Assembly (NCBI GenBank): GCA_033239525.1
Contig: BSYO01000014.1
Location: 17,840,021-17,904,020 of the forward strand
Direction: 5' to 3'
Length of the DNA: 64,000 bases
From: Nepenthes gracilis
Lineage: Eukaryota; Streptophyta; Magnoliopsida; Caryophyllales; Nepenthaceae
Shown: positions 50,229-60,284 of the stretch, one piece after another
Layout of the letters: each line of letters starts with the position of its first letter
Numbering within the stretch: position 1 is the first letter of the stretch
Program-made: the position numbers and the translations under genes
Notes under the pieces: generated by a model
Databases searched by the model: none
What the model was told of the DNA's origin: nothing
What the model saw: the letters and a program-made list of their open reading frames with translations, nothing else

Positions 50229-51720
50229 GTGGTCCCTCTGAATCTCTTCGAACCGGAAAGGTGCGTCCACGTGGGCAGATCTCTCCGACCCGCAGAACGC
50301 GAATGGTTAATTACCTTCCTTAGGGCTAACTCCGACGTGTTCGTCTGGGTTCCTGCTGACATGCCCGAGATACCGGCCAAAGTAATCATCCACAAGCTGG
50401 GCCTAAACTCGAGCCGCAAACCGTTCGGTAGAAGCGCAGGAATCACTCTATCGATAAGCTGATCGCCATAAGAGAAGAGGTGAGGAGACTCCTAACGCCG
50501 GATTCATCCGAGAGGTTCAATATCCGGAGTGGTTATCGAACGTCGTGCTAGTAAAGAAGAGTAATGGCAAGTGGCGGATGTGTGTCGACTTCACCGACGT
50601 GAATAAGGCTTGCCCAAAAGACAGTTTCCCTTTCTTGAGGGTTGATCAACTCGTGGACTACACGTCCGGGCAGGAATTCCTGAGCTTTATGGATGCGTAT
50701 TCCAGCTACAACCAGATTCAGATGCACCCTGAGGACGAGAAACATACCTCCTTTATGACCGACCAATGGACGTACTGCTACAAAGTGATGCCCTTTGGCC
50801 TTAAGAATGCCGGCGCGACTTATCAGCGCCTAGTAAACAAGATGTTCGAGACCCAGATTGGGAGAAACATGGAAGTGTACGTCGACGACATGCTCGTGAA
50901 GAGCAAAATCGCCCACGACCACATTAGTGACCTAGAGGAGACCTTTCGGGTCCTCCGGCGGCACATGATGAAGCTCAACCCCGCCAAATGCGCCTTCGGA
51001 GTGACTTCAGGGAAGTTTCTGGGCTTCATTGTGTCCTAACGCAGCATTGAAGCCAACCCAGAGAAGATCAAGGCCATCCTCAACCTGAATCCTCCGCGAA
51101 CGATAAAAGAAGTGCAGAAACTCACCGGGCGAATAGCGGCCCTCTCACGGTTCCTCGCCAAGTCGGCAGAGAAGTATCTGCCCTTTTTCAAGGCACTGAG
51201 ATGCACTAAATTGTTAGGGTTCCGGTGGACCGAGGAATGCGACGAAACTTTCAAAGAGTTGAAGACATACCTCGCCAGCCTGCCTCTCCTGAGCTCGCCG
51301 CGCGAGGGCGAGGACCTTTACCTTTACTTGGCTATGTTAACAGCGGCCCTTAGCTCCGTGCTAGTTGAAGAGCATGAGAGAGCGCAGCGGCTAGTGTACT
51401 ACGTAAGTCGGGTGCTAACAGATGTGGAGGCCCGCTATCCGCACGCCGAGAAGATGGCGCTGGCCCTCATCTACACGGCCCGGAAGCTGTGGCCCTACTT
51501 TCAGTCGCACCGGATCGTCGTACTGACAGATCAACCCTTGAATTCGATCCTACAGAAACCAGAAACATCCGGGCGGTTGGTCAAGTGGGCCGTCAAGCTA
51601 GGAGAGTTCGACATGGAGTTCCGGCCCCGGCCAGCCGTGAAAGGACAGGCTCTGGCACATTTCATTGTTGAAGCAACGACCCCAGCTCCAGAAGACGCTG
51701 ACAGCCCTGAAAATGTGTAA
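50229..51720 (+). pseudogene. Element C reverse transcriptase and retroviral-type RNase H
   Basis: The RT N-terminus (50229-50462) is separated by two small frame shifts from the main frame starting at 50545: LVKKSNGKWRMCVDFTDVN, FMDAYSSYNQIQM, CYKVMPFGLKNAGATYQRLV, VYVDDMLVKSK, KFLGFIVS. After a TAA at 51037-51039 the same frame gives the connection and RNase H: FKELKTYLASLPLLSSP, LYLYLAMLTAALSSVLVEE, RLVYYVSRVLTD, EKMALALIYTARKLWPYFQS. The YVDD box is intact. It ends with TAA 51718-51720. Confidence 0.92.
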
Positions 51721-51735
51721 GACCGCGGCCCTCCA

Positions 51736-52160
51736 GTGTGGACCCTAAACGTGGATGGGTCGTCCACCCAGGCAGTCAGCGGAGCCGAAGTCGTGCTAAA
51801 GACACCAAAGGGTACGGAGATTACATACTCTATCGCGCTAACCTTCCCAGCCACCAATAACGTGGCAGAGTACGAGGCCCTCCTTGCAGGATTACGCTTG
51901 GCCAAGGAATGTTCTACGAAGTCATTGGTCATGCATAGTGACTTCGAGCTTGTGGTCAACCAGGTACAGGGGAACTTCGACGCATCAAACCCGCAACTCG
52001 TGAGGTACTTGGAAAAAGCAAAGACTCTGATCCAAGAGTTCGACCGCTTCGTGATCAAGCACATCCCCAGGTCCGACAACGAGAAGGCTGACCAACTGGC
52101 CCGGGATGCAGCTACCGGATCCCCGGAGCAGTACGCCAGGGAGCCAAGGGAAGTCCTAAT
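51736..52160 (+). pseudogene. Element C archaeal-type RNase H
   Basis: Same frame as the RT. Motifs in order: WTLNVDGSS, NNVAEYEALLAGLRLAKE, MHSDFELVVNQVQGNF, EKADQLARDA, giving the D, E, D and D of RNase H. A second RNase H before integrase places the element in the Tat clade. Confidence 0.88.
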
Positions 52161-52379
52161 TGCACCTAGTATTGACACCGTGGACCAAGAAATACTATGG
52201 GTTGATGCAGGGGACAATTGGATGACGTCGTACATGAAGTACCTGACCGAAGGAACTCTTCCCGATGATGCTAACGAGGCCAAGCAGGTTAAGAAGACAG
52301 CAGGTTGGTACCCGCTCCTTGGCGGAAGGCTATACAGACGGGGATACTCCATTCCTTTCATGAAATGCCTTACTCCAGA

Positions 52380-53454
52380 AGAAGCCGAGTACGCCCTGAG
52401 CGATGTGCATCTTGGATTATGCGGCTCGCATATCGGGGGAAAGAACCTTGCATTCAAGGTCATGCGACAAGGATTTTATTGGCCGACCGTGACGCGAGAT
52501 GCTATGGAGTTCATCGGAAAGTGCGAGAGTTACTAGGTCCACGGCGCCATGACGCATCAGCCGCACACAGAGTTGCACTGCCTCCAATCCCCATGGCCAT
52601 TCGCGCAGTGGGAACTCGATATCCTCGGATCGTTACCTTTGACTTCCGGGCAAAGGAAATTCCTGATCGTGGGTATTGATTACTTCACCAAGTGAGTAGA
52701 AGCTGCCCCTCTGGACAGGATCACTGAGCAGAACGCGACGGAATTCCTCCGTCAGAATATCATTTACCGCTTTGGGATTCCTGAGGTCGTAGTGACCGAC
52801 AACGGGACCCAGTTTACCAGCGAGCGATTCACGAGGTACTACGGCAACCTCTGCATCAAGCTGATCTACACGTCTGTGGCGCATCCTCAGGCCAACGGAC
52901 AAGTTGAAGTCACCAATCGCACGTTGCTGCACGGGTTGAAGACCAAGCTGGAAGACGCAGGGGGCTTGTGGGTCGAAGAGCTACCGTCCGTACTTTGGTC
53001 GTATCAGACGTCCCCGCGAGAGCCAACGAGAGAGACACCCTTCAACCTCGGCTTTGGGGCCGAGGCTGTAGTCCCCGTAGAGGTGGGGATGCCAAGCCTG
53101 CGGGTCAAATACTTCGATCCGGCCACCAACTTGTAGAGGCTCCGGGAAAACCTAGACCTACTCTCGGAGGTTCGAAATACAGCACAACTGCGGATCGCAG
53201 CCTATCAACAGCGCGTCGCGCGATACTACAACAAACGGGTGAATGCACGCCCCCTCGAAGTTGGAGATCTGGTCCTCCGGAGCGTAGAGACGTTGGGAAA
53301 GACCGCGAACAGGAATAAGCTCTCTCTTGGGTGGGAGGGCCCGTTCCTCGTCTCCGCAATCCTCCGGAACAGAGCGTACAAGCTGCACGCCCAAAACGGC
53401 AAACTGGTCCCCCGGACCTGGAACGCCGCCAACTTAAGGAAGTATTACCAGTAA
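52380..53454 (+). pseudogene. Element C integrase
   Basis: Same frame as the RT. Zinc-binding start with HLGLCGSHIGGKNLAFKVM, a TAG at 52534-52536, core with WELDILGSLPL, TDNGTQFTSERF and PQANGQVEVTNRTLL: all three catalytic acids (D, D, E) are kept. The C-terminus reaches GPFLVSAILRNRAYKL and stops at 53452-53454. Further stops lie near 52694 and at 53134-53136. There is no chromodomain. Confidence 0.9.
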
Positions 53455-54586
53455 CGCCACGCCGGCCCAGGTAAGGCACGCACACTCACCATGTTGAATG
53501 CTTGTACATGCGTTATGCTTTTTGTTAATGAAATTAGTTTTCCTGTTATTCTACATCTCCATTTGTGTGAAGTGTTGGCATGCATAGTATTCTTAAGCCA
53601 AAACGACCTAGACTGCCCCTAAGTCGATAGGACTATCGTCCGTCCGTAAAGCAAACCCTTGGCCTAGCTCCAAGCGGCTCATGAGCGACCACTAAAAACC
53701 TCACCTGCACGCCAGGTAAGTCCGAAAGGGGACACATCTATCATGGCTTGACGCCGGTCGACTCAAGCGATCAAAATATTAGGCCTGGGGGCTTTGGAGG
53801 CTTCCCAATTCTCGGCCAACAAAAACCTTAGAGGGCAAGAATTGCAAGCGTGCTGCGACCCTCTCACGCAAAAGAGAGCACCCTCAGTCTACGATGGTTG
53901 AGGGCTAGGACCTTAAATACGGTAATTATGATGCCTTGAGCAGGGGCCACACACCTCCCGCGGATACCACGCGACTAAGGCCTAGACCCGGAGCCCGGTT
54001 CTGGTGGCCTGAAAACCTAGCTAACTCTTGGTGTGGTTCCACGGGACTTGCGACGACATCTGCTTTACCCGATCGAGCTTCCCATCAAATGCGCAAGATG
54101 CAGCGACATCCTTTGACGAAGGACGAGCACAACACAAGAAGGCGCCTGACTAGGGCCTTGGCGACAGTAGCTTTGCGAGCTTAGCCTACAAACACGGGGC
54201 ATGACCTCACAGATCACTTTGAACGAAGGGTGCGATCATTCATACCGCATCGGGAGACAATGTATACGAAAGAGAAGGAAATTGCTCTTTATTCATCTGC
54301 CGAGAACAAGTGAAATACAGAAGCAGGGGAGCAACAAAACAAAGAAAAATAGGGGGCGATTGAGCAACCTATACAGGGAAAGACTACTTTGGGGGACTGG
54401 ACGGACTGGCTTCCTCAAGGAAGTTCCTCAAGCGAGATGCTTCCCTGATCCCGGTGTTTCCAGGATGAAAAACTCCTTCGGGTACATTAGGAGCAGCCAG
54501 GGAAGCGATCCTACGACACAGGCAAATGTCGTCCTAAAATCGAGCCTCCCGCAAGTGCTCCGCCTCCGACGGGGTGATCCGGCCAA
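53455..54586. other. Spacer between integrase and antisense ORFs in element C
   Basis: No clear frame on either strand. The 210-codon plus frame at 54201-54833 lies partly over the antisense coiled-coil region and has no recognised domain. This matches in position the repeat-bearing spacer of element A but has no tandem array. Confidence 0.5.
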
Positions 54587-56322
54587 TCATATCCCTAGAC
54601 AGGCGTGCATGGTCGTCCTCCAGAGCGACAAGCGAAGCTTCCAGGTGTGCCACTTTCTACTGCAAGCGCCTGACCTCTTGCACCAGCTCATTGTCCCCTC
54701 GAAGGGAGGCGACCTGGGCTCTTGTGTGATGAATGGCTTGCAGCCTACGCTAGGAGCCCCCGTGGAGGAGGGCGACCAGTCCGTCGAAAGGGTCAGCATC
54801 CCCAGGAATTTGCATGGGAAGAGGAAGACATAAGAAGAATCCCTGAAATTGACGGCAGCAAGGGAGTGCCAGATTAGGACGACCATACCTGAGTGGGAGT
54901 GGCGTTCGAGGGATGTGCAAGACCACCTGATGAAGGCCCTTCCCCGGGTTCCTCCGGTTCGGCCACGGGGGCCAAGCTAGCCAGAAGGGCGGCAGACGTA
55001 GCAGCGCTTTGGGGCTCTGACCCCGAAGACGTCCCGACTGCCGCCACTCCAGCTCCCGGCGGACTGGCAACCAATGCGACTCCGGCCTCTGATGCTGCAG
55101 GGATGTCCTTGAGGATCCTGCCCTCCGAAATGGGCTCCACAAAAATAATAGTTGGCTCCAAGGATCCCCCTAACTCCGACGTTGGCGCGGGCGTTGCCGT
55201 GCGTGATCCCTCAAGGCCATCAAGGTCCAAGACGCTGCCTGCCGTTCCCGGAGCTACATCCATGAACACATTGGTGATGGAATGCATGGAAGGCCCCTCA
55301 GTAGGTTGAGGCTCCGCCCCGTCGACTTCAAGCACGACTAGCCTTGCCGCCGGAGTCGGCGGTGGTCCGGCGGCCTCCCCCTGGTGCCCTATGCTCGTAG
55401 CCGCCTCCAGGATCGGATCCCGAATCTCAACAACAATACTAACAACTTGCCTCTCAGACCTCCTTGTCGAAGTGCCTCCGGCTTCCCTCAACCTCTTTAG
55501 GGGAGCCTCAACCCCCTCTTCGTCTCAGGACGACTCTAGTAGCGAGCAACTTTCCTCCTCGTCCCCTCCGGACGATCGGGGAGCGACAAGTCCTCTAGGC
55601 TCTCTCTTGCCGGGACCAGCGACGCTCCAACCCGACGAGGGCCCCCACTTGGCAGCCTCGAATGTGATAGACGTCAAGAAGTAGCCCTGGACAGAGAACT
55701 TCGCCACCTGGGGCTAGATGGCAGTAACCAACTCCGCTGCCTCCGCAGCGTCCTACGCCGATGGCTTTTCGAGGAAGAACCCTAAAATCGGGCCCCACAC
55801 CCACGAAAGCTCAGAATCAGGGGGCTCTTGCAAGAAAAAGTATCGGTTTTTCCAGTTCTTGACTGAATCTGGATTGGTCCCTCGAAAATGGAAGCCAGTC
55901 TTTGGCGACATTGACACCAAGTCCTCAGACTCCGTGAAGCGAAAAATCAATCTAGCCGCCTTGGCATCGAAAGAACCGCCATGAAGGCGAGCGAAGATGC
56001 ATAGGGATACCAGATAACGCAAAGCGTTGGGGTGAAGTCTCGCCACCGGAACCCCCAATGCCTCCACTAGCGCGTACAGCGTACACGGCATGGGATAACG
56101 AAGCCCCCCTCAGGTGGTGCTCGTAGACCGTGACATAGCCCTCTGGGGGGCACTGGCTCTATCTGTGGAACCAGGAGCACAATAGCCCCAATCGCTAGGG
56201 ATGCCGTAATCTACCACGAGGGCAGCGATGGCACTGGCCGTCAAGATGGACTTCGTATTATGGACCCCCTGATGACTCGCCCTAGGAGCCTGAAAAGAAG
56301 AACTCTCTCTCTTCTTTGCCAT
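54587..56322 (-). pseudogene. Antisense extra ORF A of element C (homologous to the element A and B antisense ORFs)
   Basis: Starts at 56322 (MAKKRESSSFQAPRAS). After a frame shift, GYVTVYEHHLRG (about 56140) and GVPVARLHPNALRYLVSLCIF (about 56050) match the core of element A's antisense ORF, followed by KNWKNRYFF. A Pro/Ala/Ser/Gly-rich linker (55491-54874) leads to a coiled-coil segment (AQVASLRGDNELV, HLEASLVALEDDHARL; 54740-54600). A GT...AG gap (54888-54843, only 46 nt) lies where element A has its 66-bp intron. Several shifts and stops make it inactive. The function of this family is unknown. Confidence 0.75.
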
Positions 56323-56386
56323 ACCTCTCCCACAATACAGGTCAAGAACGAGAAAATCTCAGCACGGTGAAAAACTGTCCCGGTTA

Positions 56387-56397
56387 GTTTAAATAGG
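56387..56397 (-). promoter_or_regulatory. TATA-like box before antisense ORF A of element C
   Basis: Minus-strand CCTATTTAAAC about 65-75 bp upstream of the start codon at 56322. The same octamer TATTTAAA occurs before ORF B. Promoter function is inferred from position only. Confidence 0.4.
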
Positions 56398-56783
56398 CAA
56401 TGAGAGGCCCGTAGGCGGGAAACCCAAACGGTGCTCACCATGAGTGGCTGGGACACGTGCCTACCCCGTGGAGCGTCGTAGGGACCAAAGTCACCCGCAA
56501 TCATGGCCATACGCCAGTTTGAAGAGCGGGTCACCTCTGCCGCCTGACAGAAATCCATGCTGGCACCTCCGCATTAAATGCAAGCTTACAATAGCGAAGC
56601 TCACCAAAGAGACGCACGGGAATAAAAACAAAAATCCAGAAACACAAACTACGGGAAACAAAGCAGCTCAACAAAACGGCGAATTTTATTACAATGACTA
56701 TCAAAAAATGATTACAGCGGGTTGCCGCGATGACTATCAACTAATGCCCCGCACGATCCGCAGAGGAACTCGGAGCGGGGTAA

Positions 56784-57329
56784 TCAACCAGTTGCGCGCG
56801 CGTTCGGGCGCTGGAGTTGGAGAGTCCAAGAAGCCGCGAAACCAACTTCCTTCGGCAGGAACCTAGACCTCAGTTCCGACCCCATCCACACGACCTCTGC
56901 CCCAAGTTGTCGCAGCAGCTGCTCGTTCTCTTCTTCGAGAGCCCGTACATGGGCCTGAGCCCCCACATTGGCACTAACGAGTCGGGAAGCCCTCGCTTCC
57001 GATTCAGTCCACGCATCCTCAAAATGCGCCGCTCAGGCCCTCAACTGCTCCTTCTCGCCCACTGTGACTTGCACTCACGCCTCAACGCTCTCAACCCTCC
57101 TGGTGATCTATTGGAGCGAGAGGTCCCCCCTCCCTGGAGCACGCTCCTGGGAAGAGGCAGAACCCTCTACCCTCTCAAAGCCTAGGGGCACCCGCAAGAA
57201 TCGAGTAGGACCACGACAGTGGCTTCATAGTGACCCCCCTGGTGCGCCGGCGCTCGAAGCCCTGTGAACGTTGGACCCAGTCTTTGACTCGCCGGAAGAA
57301 CGTTCCGATTCGTATGACAACTCCTCCAT
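56784..57329 (-). pseudogene. Antisense ORF B of element C: coiled-coil protein of unknown function
   Basis: One minus-strand frame of 182 codons from ATG 57329 to TGA 56784. Four internal stops: TGA 57227-57225, TAG 57110-57108, TGA 57077-57075, TGA 57035-57033. Each could be a C-to-T change of CGA or CAG. The second half is rich in E, Q, A, R and L with heptad-like spacing (VTVGEKEQLRA, AHVRALEEENEQLLRQLG), suggesting a coiled coil; the first half is Ser/Gly/Arg-rich. There is no match I recognise, and no equivalent in the shorter 3' region of element A. It may be a split-off or duplicated relative of the coiled-coil tail of ORF A. Confidence 0.5.
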
Positions 57330-57420
57330 CAAAGTTGCAGCGAGAGCGAACACAAAAAGGACGAACGGCTGTTGAGTGCACAAACACAGGAAAGTGCAAA
57401 GTCACAAGGAGGATTGGCGC

Positions 57421-57430
57421 GTTTAAATAG
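57421..57430 (-). promoter_or_regulatory. TATA-like box before antisense ORF B
   Basis: Minus-strand CTATTTAAAC, about 92-101 bp upstream of the ORF B start codon, in the same context as the box before ORF A. Confidence 0.4.
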
Positions 57431-57851
57431 ACGAGATTTTCTCCTGAAAACGGCTACGCTATGAAGACAAAAGGCGCCAGTGCTCGGCCAACGGGCGCCC
57501 TCCACATGGATAATCTCTGAGGCCTTGCGCGTTTCCAAGGCAGGTCATTATGGCGCGACGCCTCCTGACCTCACGCGTATTTAATGCACCAGACAAGCCA
57601 AGGGATGTGACCGCCCTTGGGACAGGATGCAGCTCGCCGGGAGAAGACAATCGATAAAAAGAAGCATGCACAGTGAGAAGGGAAAAATGAAGGCAATAGG
57701 GCTACTTCTTTTATTAATTAATACTTTCTTACAAAGTACTAAATTTACAGTGACAAAAGTACAAGAAAGACGAAGAAGACAACGGTATGGAGCCCAAGGG
57801 CCGCGGTGACTGCCCCAGACAAGCTTGGAGAACGTGATCTACATGAGATCA

Positions 57852-58331
57852 CTACGGCTGGAGCCGCTGGTAACTCAACAAGCGAGCGGAGGCAGCCACG
57901 CGAGGCTCCCCCTGAAATGAAGCGGCCACAGCACAATCCACCAGGGGGATTAGAGGGAGTAATCCCAAAAATTCCCTAACCGGGGCTCTTGCCTCTGCCC
58001 ACTCCACGATCCGCGCTCGAACTCAGTGAAGTGGAGACCATGAGCGACGCACCCCACTGGCGGGAAACATTCCCACGGAGGTTCCGCCACGGTCCCACCG
58101 CACTCCGGACGAGTCACATCACGGAGGGAAGGCACGTGACGACAGCAAGAGTGGCGAACCATCCTCATTAGCATGAGGAGTGAACCGGAGCGCGTAAGTT
58201 AGAGCGGCCTTCATCAGGAACTTCGAGCATTTAGCTAATTCATCCAACTCCTTCTCGGACCCCCACTGAGGGCGGGGTGAGCCAGAATCTCCTCATCGCC
58301 CCTTCAAAGGCAGCCAAGGGATGTGCTCCAC
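57852..58331 (-). pseudogene. Antisense frame C of element C, unknown
   Basis: A minus-strand frame of 160 codons (58331 to TAG 57854-57852) with three internal TGA codons (58295-58293, 58121-58119, 58025-58023), each one C-to-T step from CGA. It contains WGSEKELDELAKCSKFLMKA and later EWAEARAPVREFLGLLPLIP. The possible initiator is GTG at 58331, one step from ATG. No family recognised. GC-rich sequence can give open frames by chance, so coding status is uncertain. Confidence 0.35.
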
Positions 58332-58348
58332 TCACTAAGGAACCCTCC

Positions 58349-58357
58349 TATTTATGG
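58349..58357 (-). promoter_or_regulatory. TATA-like sequence before antisense frame C
   Basis: Minus-strand CCATAAATA just upstream of frame C. It is close to the putative initiator, so the transcription start would lie near or inside the frame. Weak evidence. Confidence 0.25.
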
Positions 58358-58628
58358 AGGAGATGGGCGCCATCCCCCTGTTTAGCGTGGCACGCTTCCC
58401 GACGGACGCCTTTCATGGAATAGGAAGTCCCCTAATCAGACGCAACCCTAAGCGTGCGAATCTTGCCAATCGAAGCATCGAATCACGGCAGTGTCAGGAA
58501 AGCCTGCATAGTCACCTAGGGAAGACGCTAGTCCGGAAAACAACGAACGACGGTGCGCCTCGAGGAAGACCGCCGGGCCACAGAATGGACCCAAAGGACA
58601 TGCCAGGCCTGACCATCGGCCGGCCCAG

Positions 58629-58643
58629 GCATGGGGGGGTTAG
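58629..58643 (+). other. Element C polypurine tract
   Basis: GCATGGGGGGGTTAG immediately before the 3' LTR, primer for plus-strand DNA synthesis. Confidence 0.85.
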
Positions 58644-59510
58644 TGTTGGGTCCCATTCTATGGCCCAAGGAAATCGCAAGCCTAGCCCAACTACACACGG
58701 AGCCAACGTGGCAATCAGCTGGCGGAAGGCAACGGGCGTCCTGCAGCGCATTAATAAGCTGCGGGAAAATAGCCAGGAGAGAGAAGAAACTAGCCAATGA
58801 AGAAGCGGCCAACGCTGTGACAGCGGCTCAGACGGCCACCCGCAGGCAACCAACCAATCCCAACTCGAAGGGAGCCCAAGCGTGGCCGGCAGCGCTCAGG
58901 AGCCCGCCTCCCACAGCAAAGCGACAGCCGACATGACCGGCGTCAGCGACAGTGACAAGCGGCCAAGGAACCCTGGCAACGAGAGTTCTCGCACCCAAAG
59001 TCCTCTCAAGAGGGGCCTATAAGAGCTCTCTTCCTCCGCAGAGGAGAGGGCTGCTTCTTCCCTTTCCCAGATCAAAAGAGAGAAAGCAATCAAACTGAGG
59101 AGAATTCAAGTCTCGAGGCCACAAACGAGCCCGCTTCCCTCAAGATCTTGATTCCCAAGCCTACTCAGACAACGGGAAATTAGCCACCCATTACGGTACA
59201 TCAAGGAAGTCAGGCCTTCCATTACCTGCTCATTGCATTTCCCACTCTGATAAACACGCATCATCAGCACTCATCCGCACACCGTCTAGCGCGTGCATCA
59301 TTTCCGTTTATTGCGAAAATTTGCTGACTTGAGCGTCGGAATAGCCGTAGTGGGAGAAATTCCATCGGACCTCTGACCTCTTATTTGTTAATTGTATTGT
59401 GCAGGTCCAGGTTAAAAGATATGGAGATCGGACCCTCATCCTGACGCTTCAGCGGGGCCGAAAACCTAGAGACCCCCTAATCCGTACAACCGCGGACTCG
59501 GGACGCAACA
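58644..59510 (+). repeat. Element C 3' LTR
   Basis: 867 bp, TGTTGGGTCCC to GCAACA, collinear with 47101-47960 and followed by the target duplicate CTTCC. Confidence 0.93.
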
Positions 59511-59515
59511 CTTCC

Positions 59516-59735
59516 TAAAATTGGAAACAAATCATAATCAAATAACTTCCTAAAATAATAGGCCTATGATAATTCGGTAACAAATTATCTATTACTAAAA
59601 ATAAGAAATCGCAATAAAATAAAATATAATAAAATTAAATTAGAATATTGTCCAATAAAGGAAGCAAATAAAAGCCAATAAAATTATAATATCTTCTGAA
59701 ATCTTTTTGGAATATTTGATATGATATCCGCATCA
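59516..59735 (-). repeat. Element D 3' LTR, proximal half
   Basis: Begins TGATGCGGATATCATATC on the minus strand right after the PPT. Joined to 46847-47100 it makes an LTR of about 470 bp. Confidence 0.75.
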
Positions 59736-59959
59736 ATTCTCCCCGGGTTATTGGGACTCGACCCCGCCGAGTAAACCAGGTAATTAATCCCCCAATCACA
59801 AGCTGAGCGGCTGGGCAACCCTTCGGCGACGGTGGTAGACTTGTATAAGGGGCCGCCAAAAGCTAGCGGAGCGACCGATATCTGCAGAAAGAAGTGGATT
59901 TGGGCCTGAAAAAGTGCACTCTTACTGACTCTAATAGAACTCCAAAAAGTCTGGGTCAA

Positions 59960-60221
59960 ACTATTGTAGTGTCTCTTGAGAGATCAAAGCATTTTCAGAC
60001 TCTGGTCGGTCAACCCGACGAACAATGAAGCGATGAATAGCTCCATCACTAGCAAACATAACATGCTCATCTAAAATAGTATTAATTTTATCATGGTGTG
60101 CCGGAAAGAAAGGAAGCGGCGCAGGGGAGGGCAAACGGTCAATAGTGGGTGTACACGGGGGGATGGCAAAAGAATCCACAAGTGGGAAAAAGTTGTCTTT
60201 ATATGCAATTAAATCTTCCAC
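59960..60221 (-). pseudogene. Element D chromodomain
   Basis: The minus-strand frame has ILDEHVMFASDGAIHRFIV and RRVDRPESENALISQETLQ, then after a TAG reads FDPDFLEFY. This matches the order of chromovirus chromodomains, which steer integration to particular chromatin. The usual Trp after the RW-x-G segment and in TWI is lost, so histone binding is probably impaired. Confidence 0.7.
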
Positions 60222-60284
60222 ATTGAAAGTATGATGAAAATCAAAATGAGATGGAATATCAAGAACGTATGCATTTGATCTAAT

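Larger units (their letters stand above)
47096..59515 (+). mobile_element. Element C: Tat-lineage Ty3/gypsy element with several antisense ORFs
   Basis: The body 47101-59510 is flanked by CTTCC on both sides (47096-47100 and 59511-59515). LTRs 860 and 867 bp, PBS, gag, PR, RT, RNase H, archaeal-type RNase H, integrase, then 5.2 kb with three antisense reading frames, PPT and 3' LTR. It inserted into the 3' LTR of element D. It is GC-rich compared with the flanks. From 50545 to 53454 the polymerase is one frame with only a handful of stops, so it is the best preserved Tat copy here. The LTRs differ at about 12 of the first 104 aligned bases. Confidence 0.95.

Noticed and set aside
54201..54833. 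210-codon plus-strand frame in element C
   Set aside because: Lies partly over the antisense coiled-coil region, has no recognised domain and no homologue in elements A or B.
54893..55309. 138-codon plus-strand frame in element C
   Set aside because: Complementary to the Pro/Ala/Gly-rich linker of antisense ORF A; low-complexity GC-rich DNA is open on both strands.
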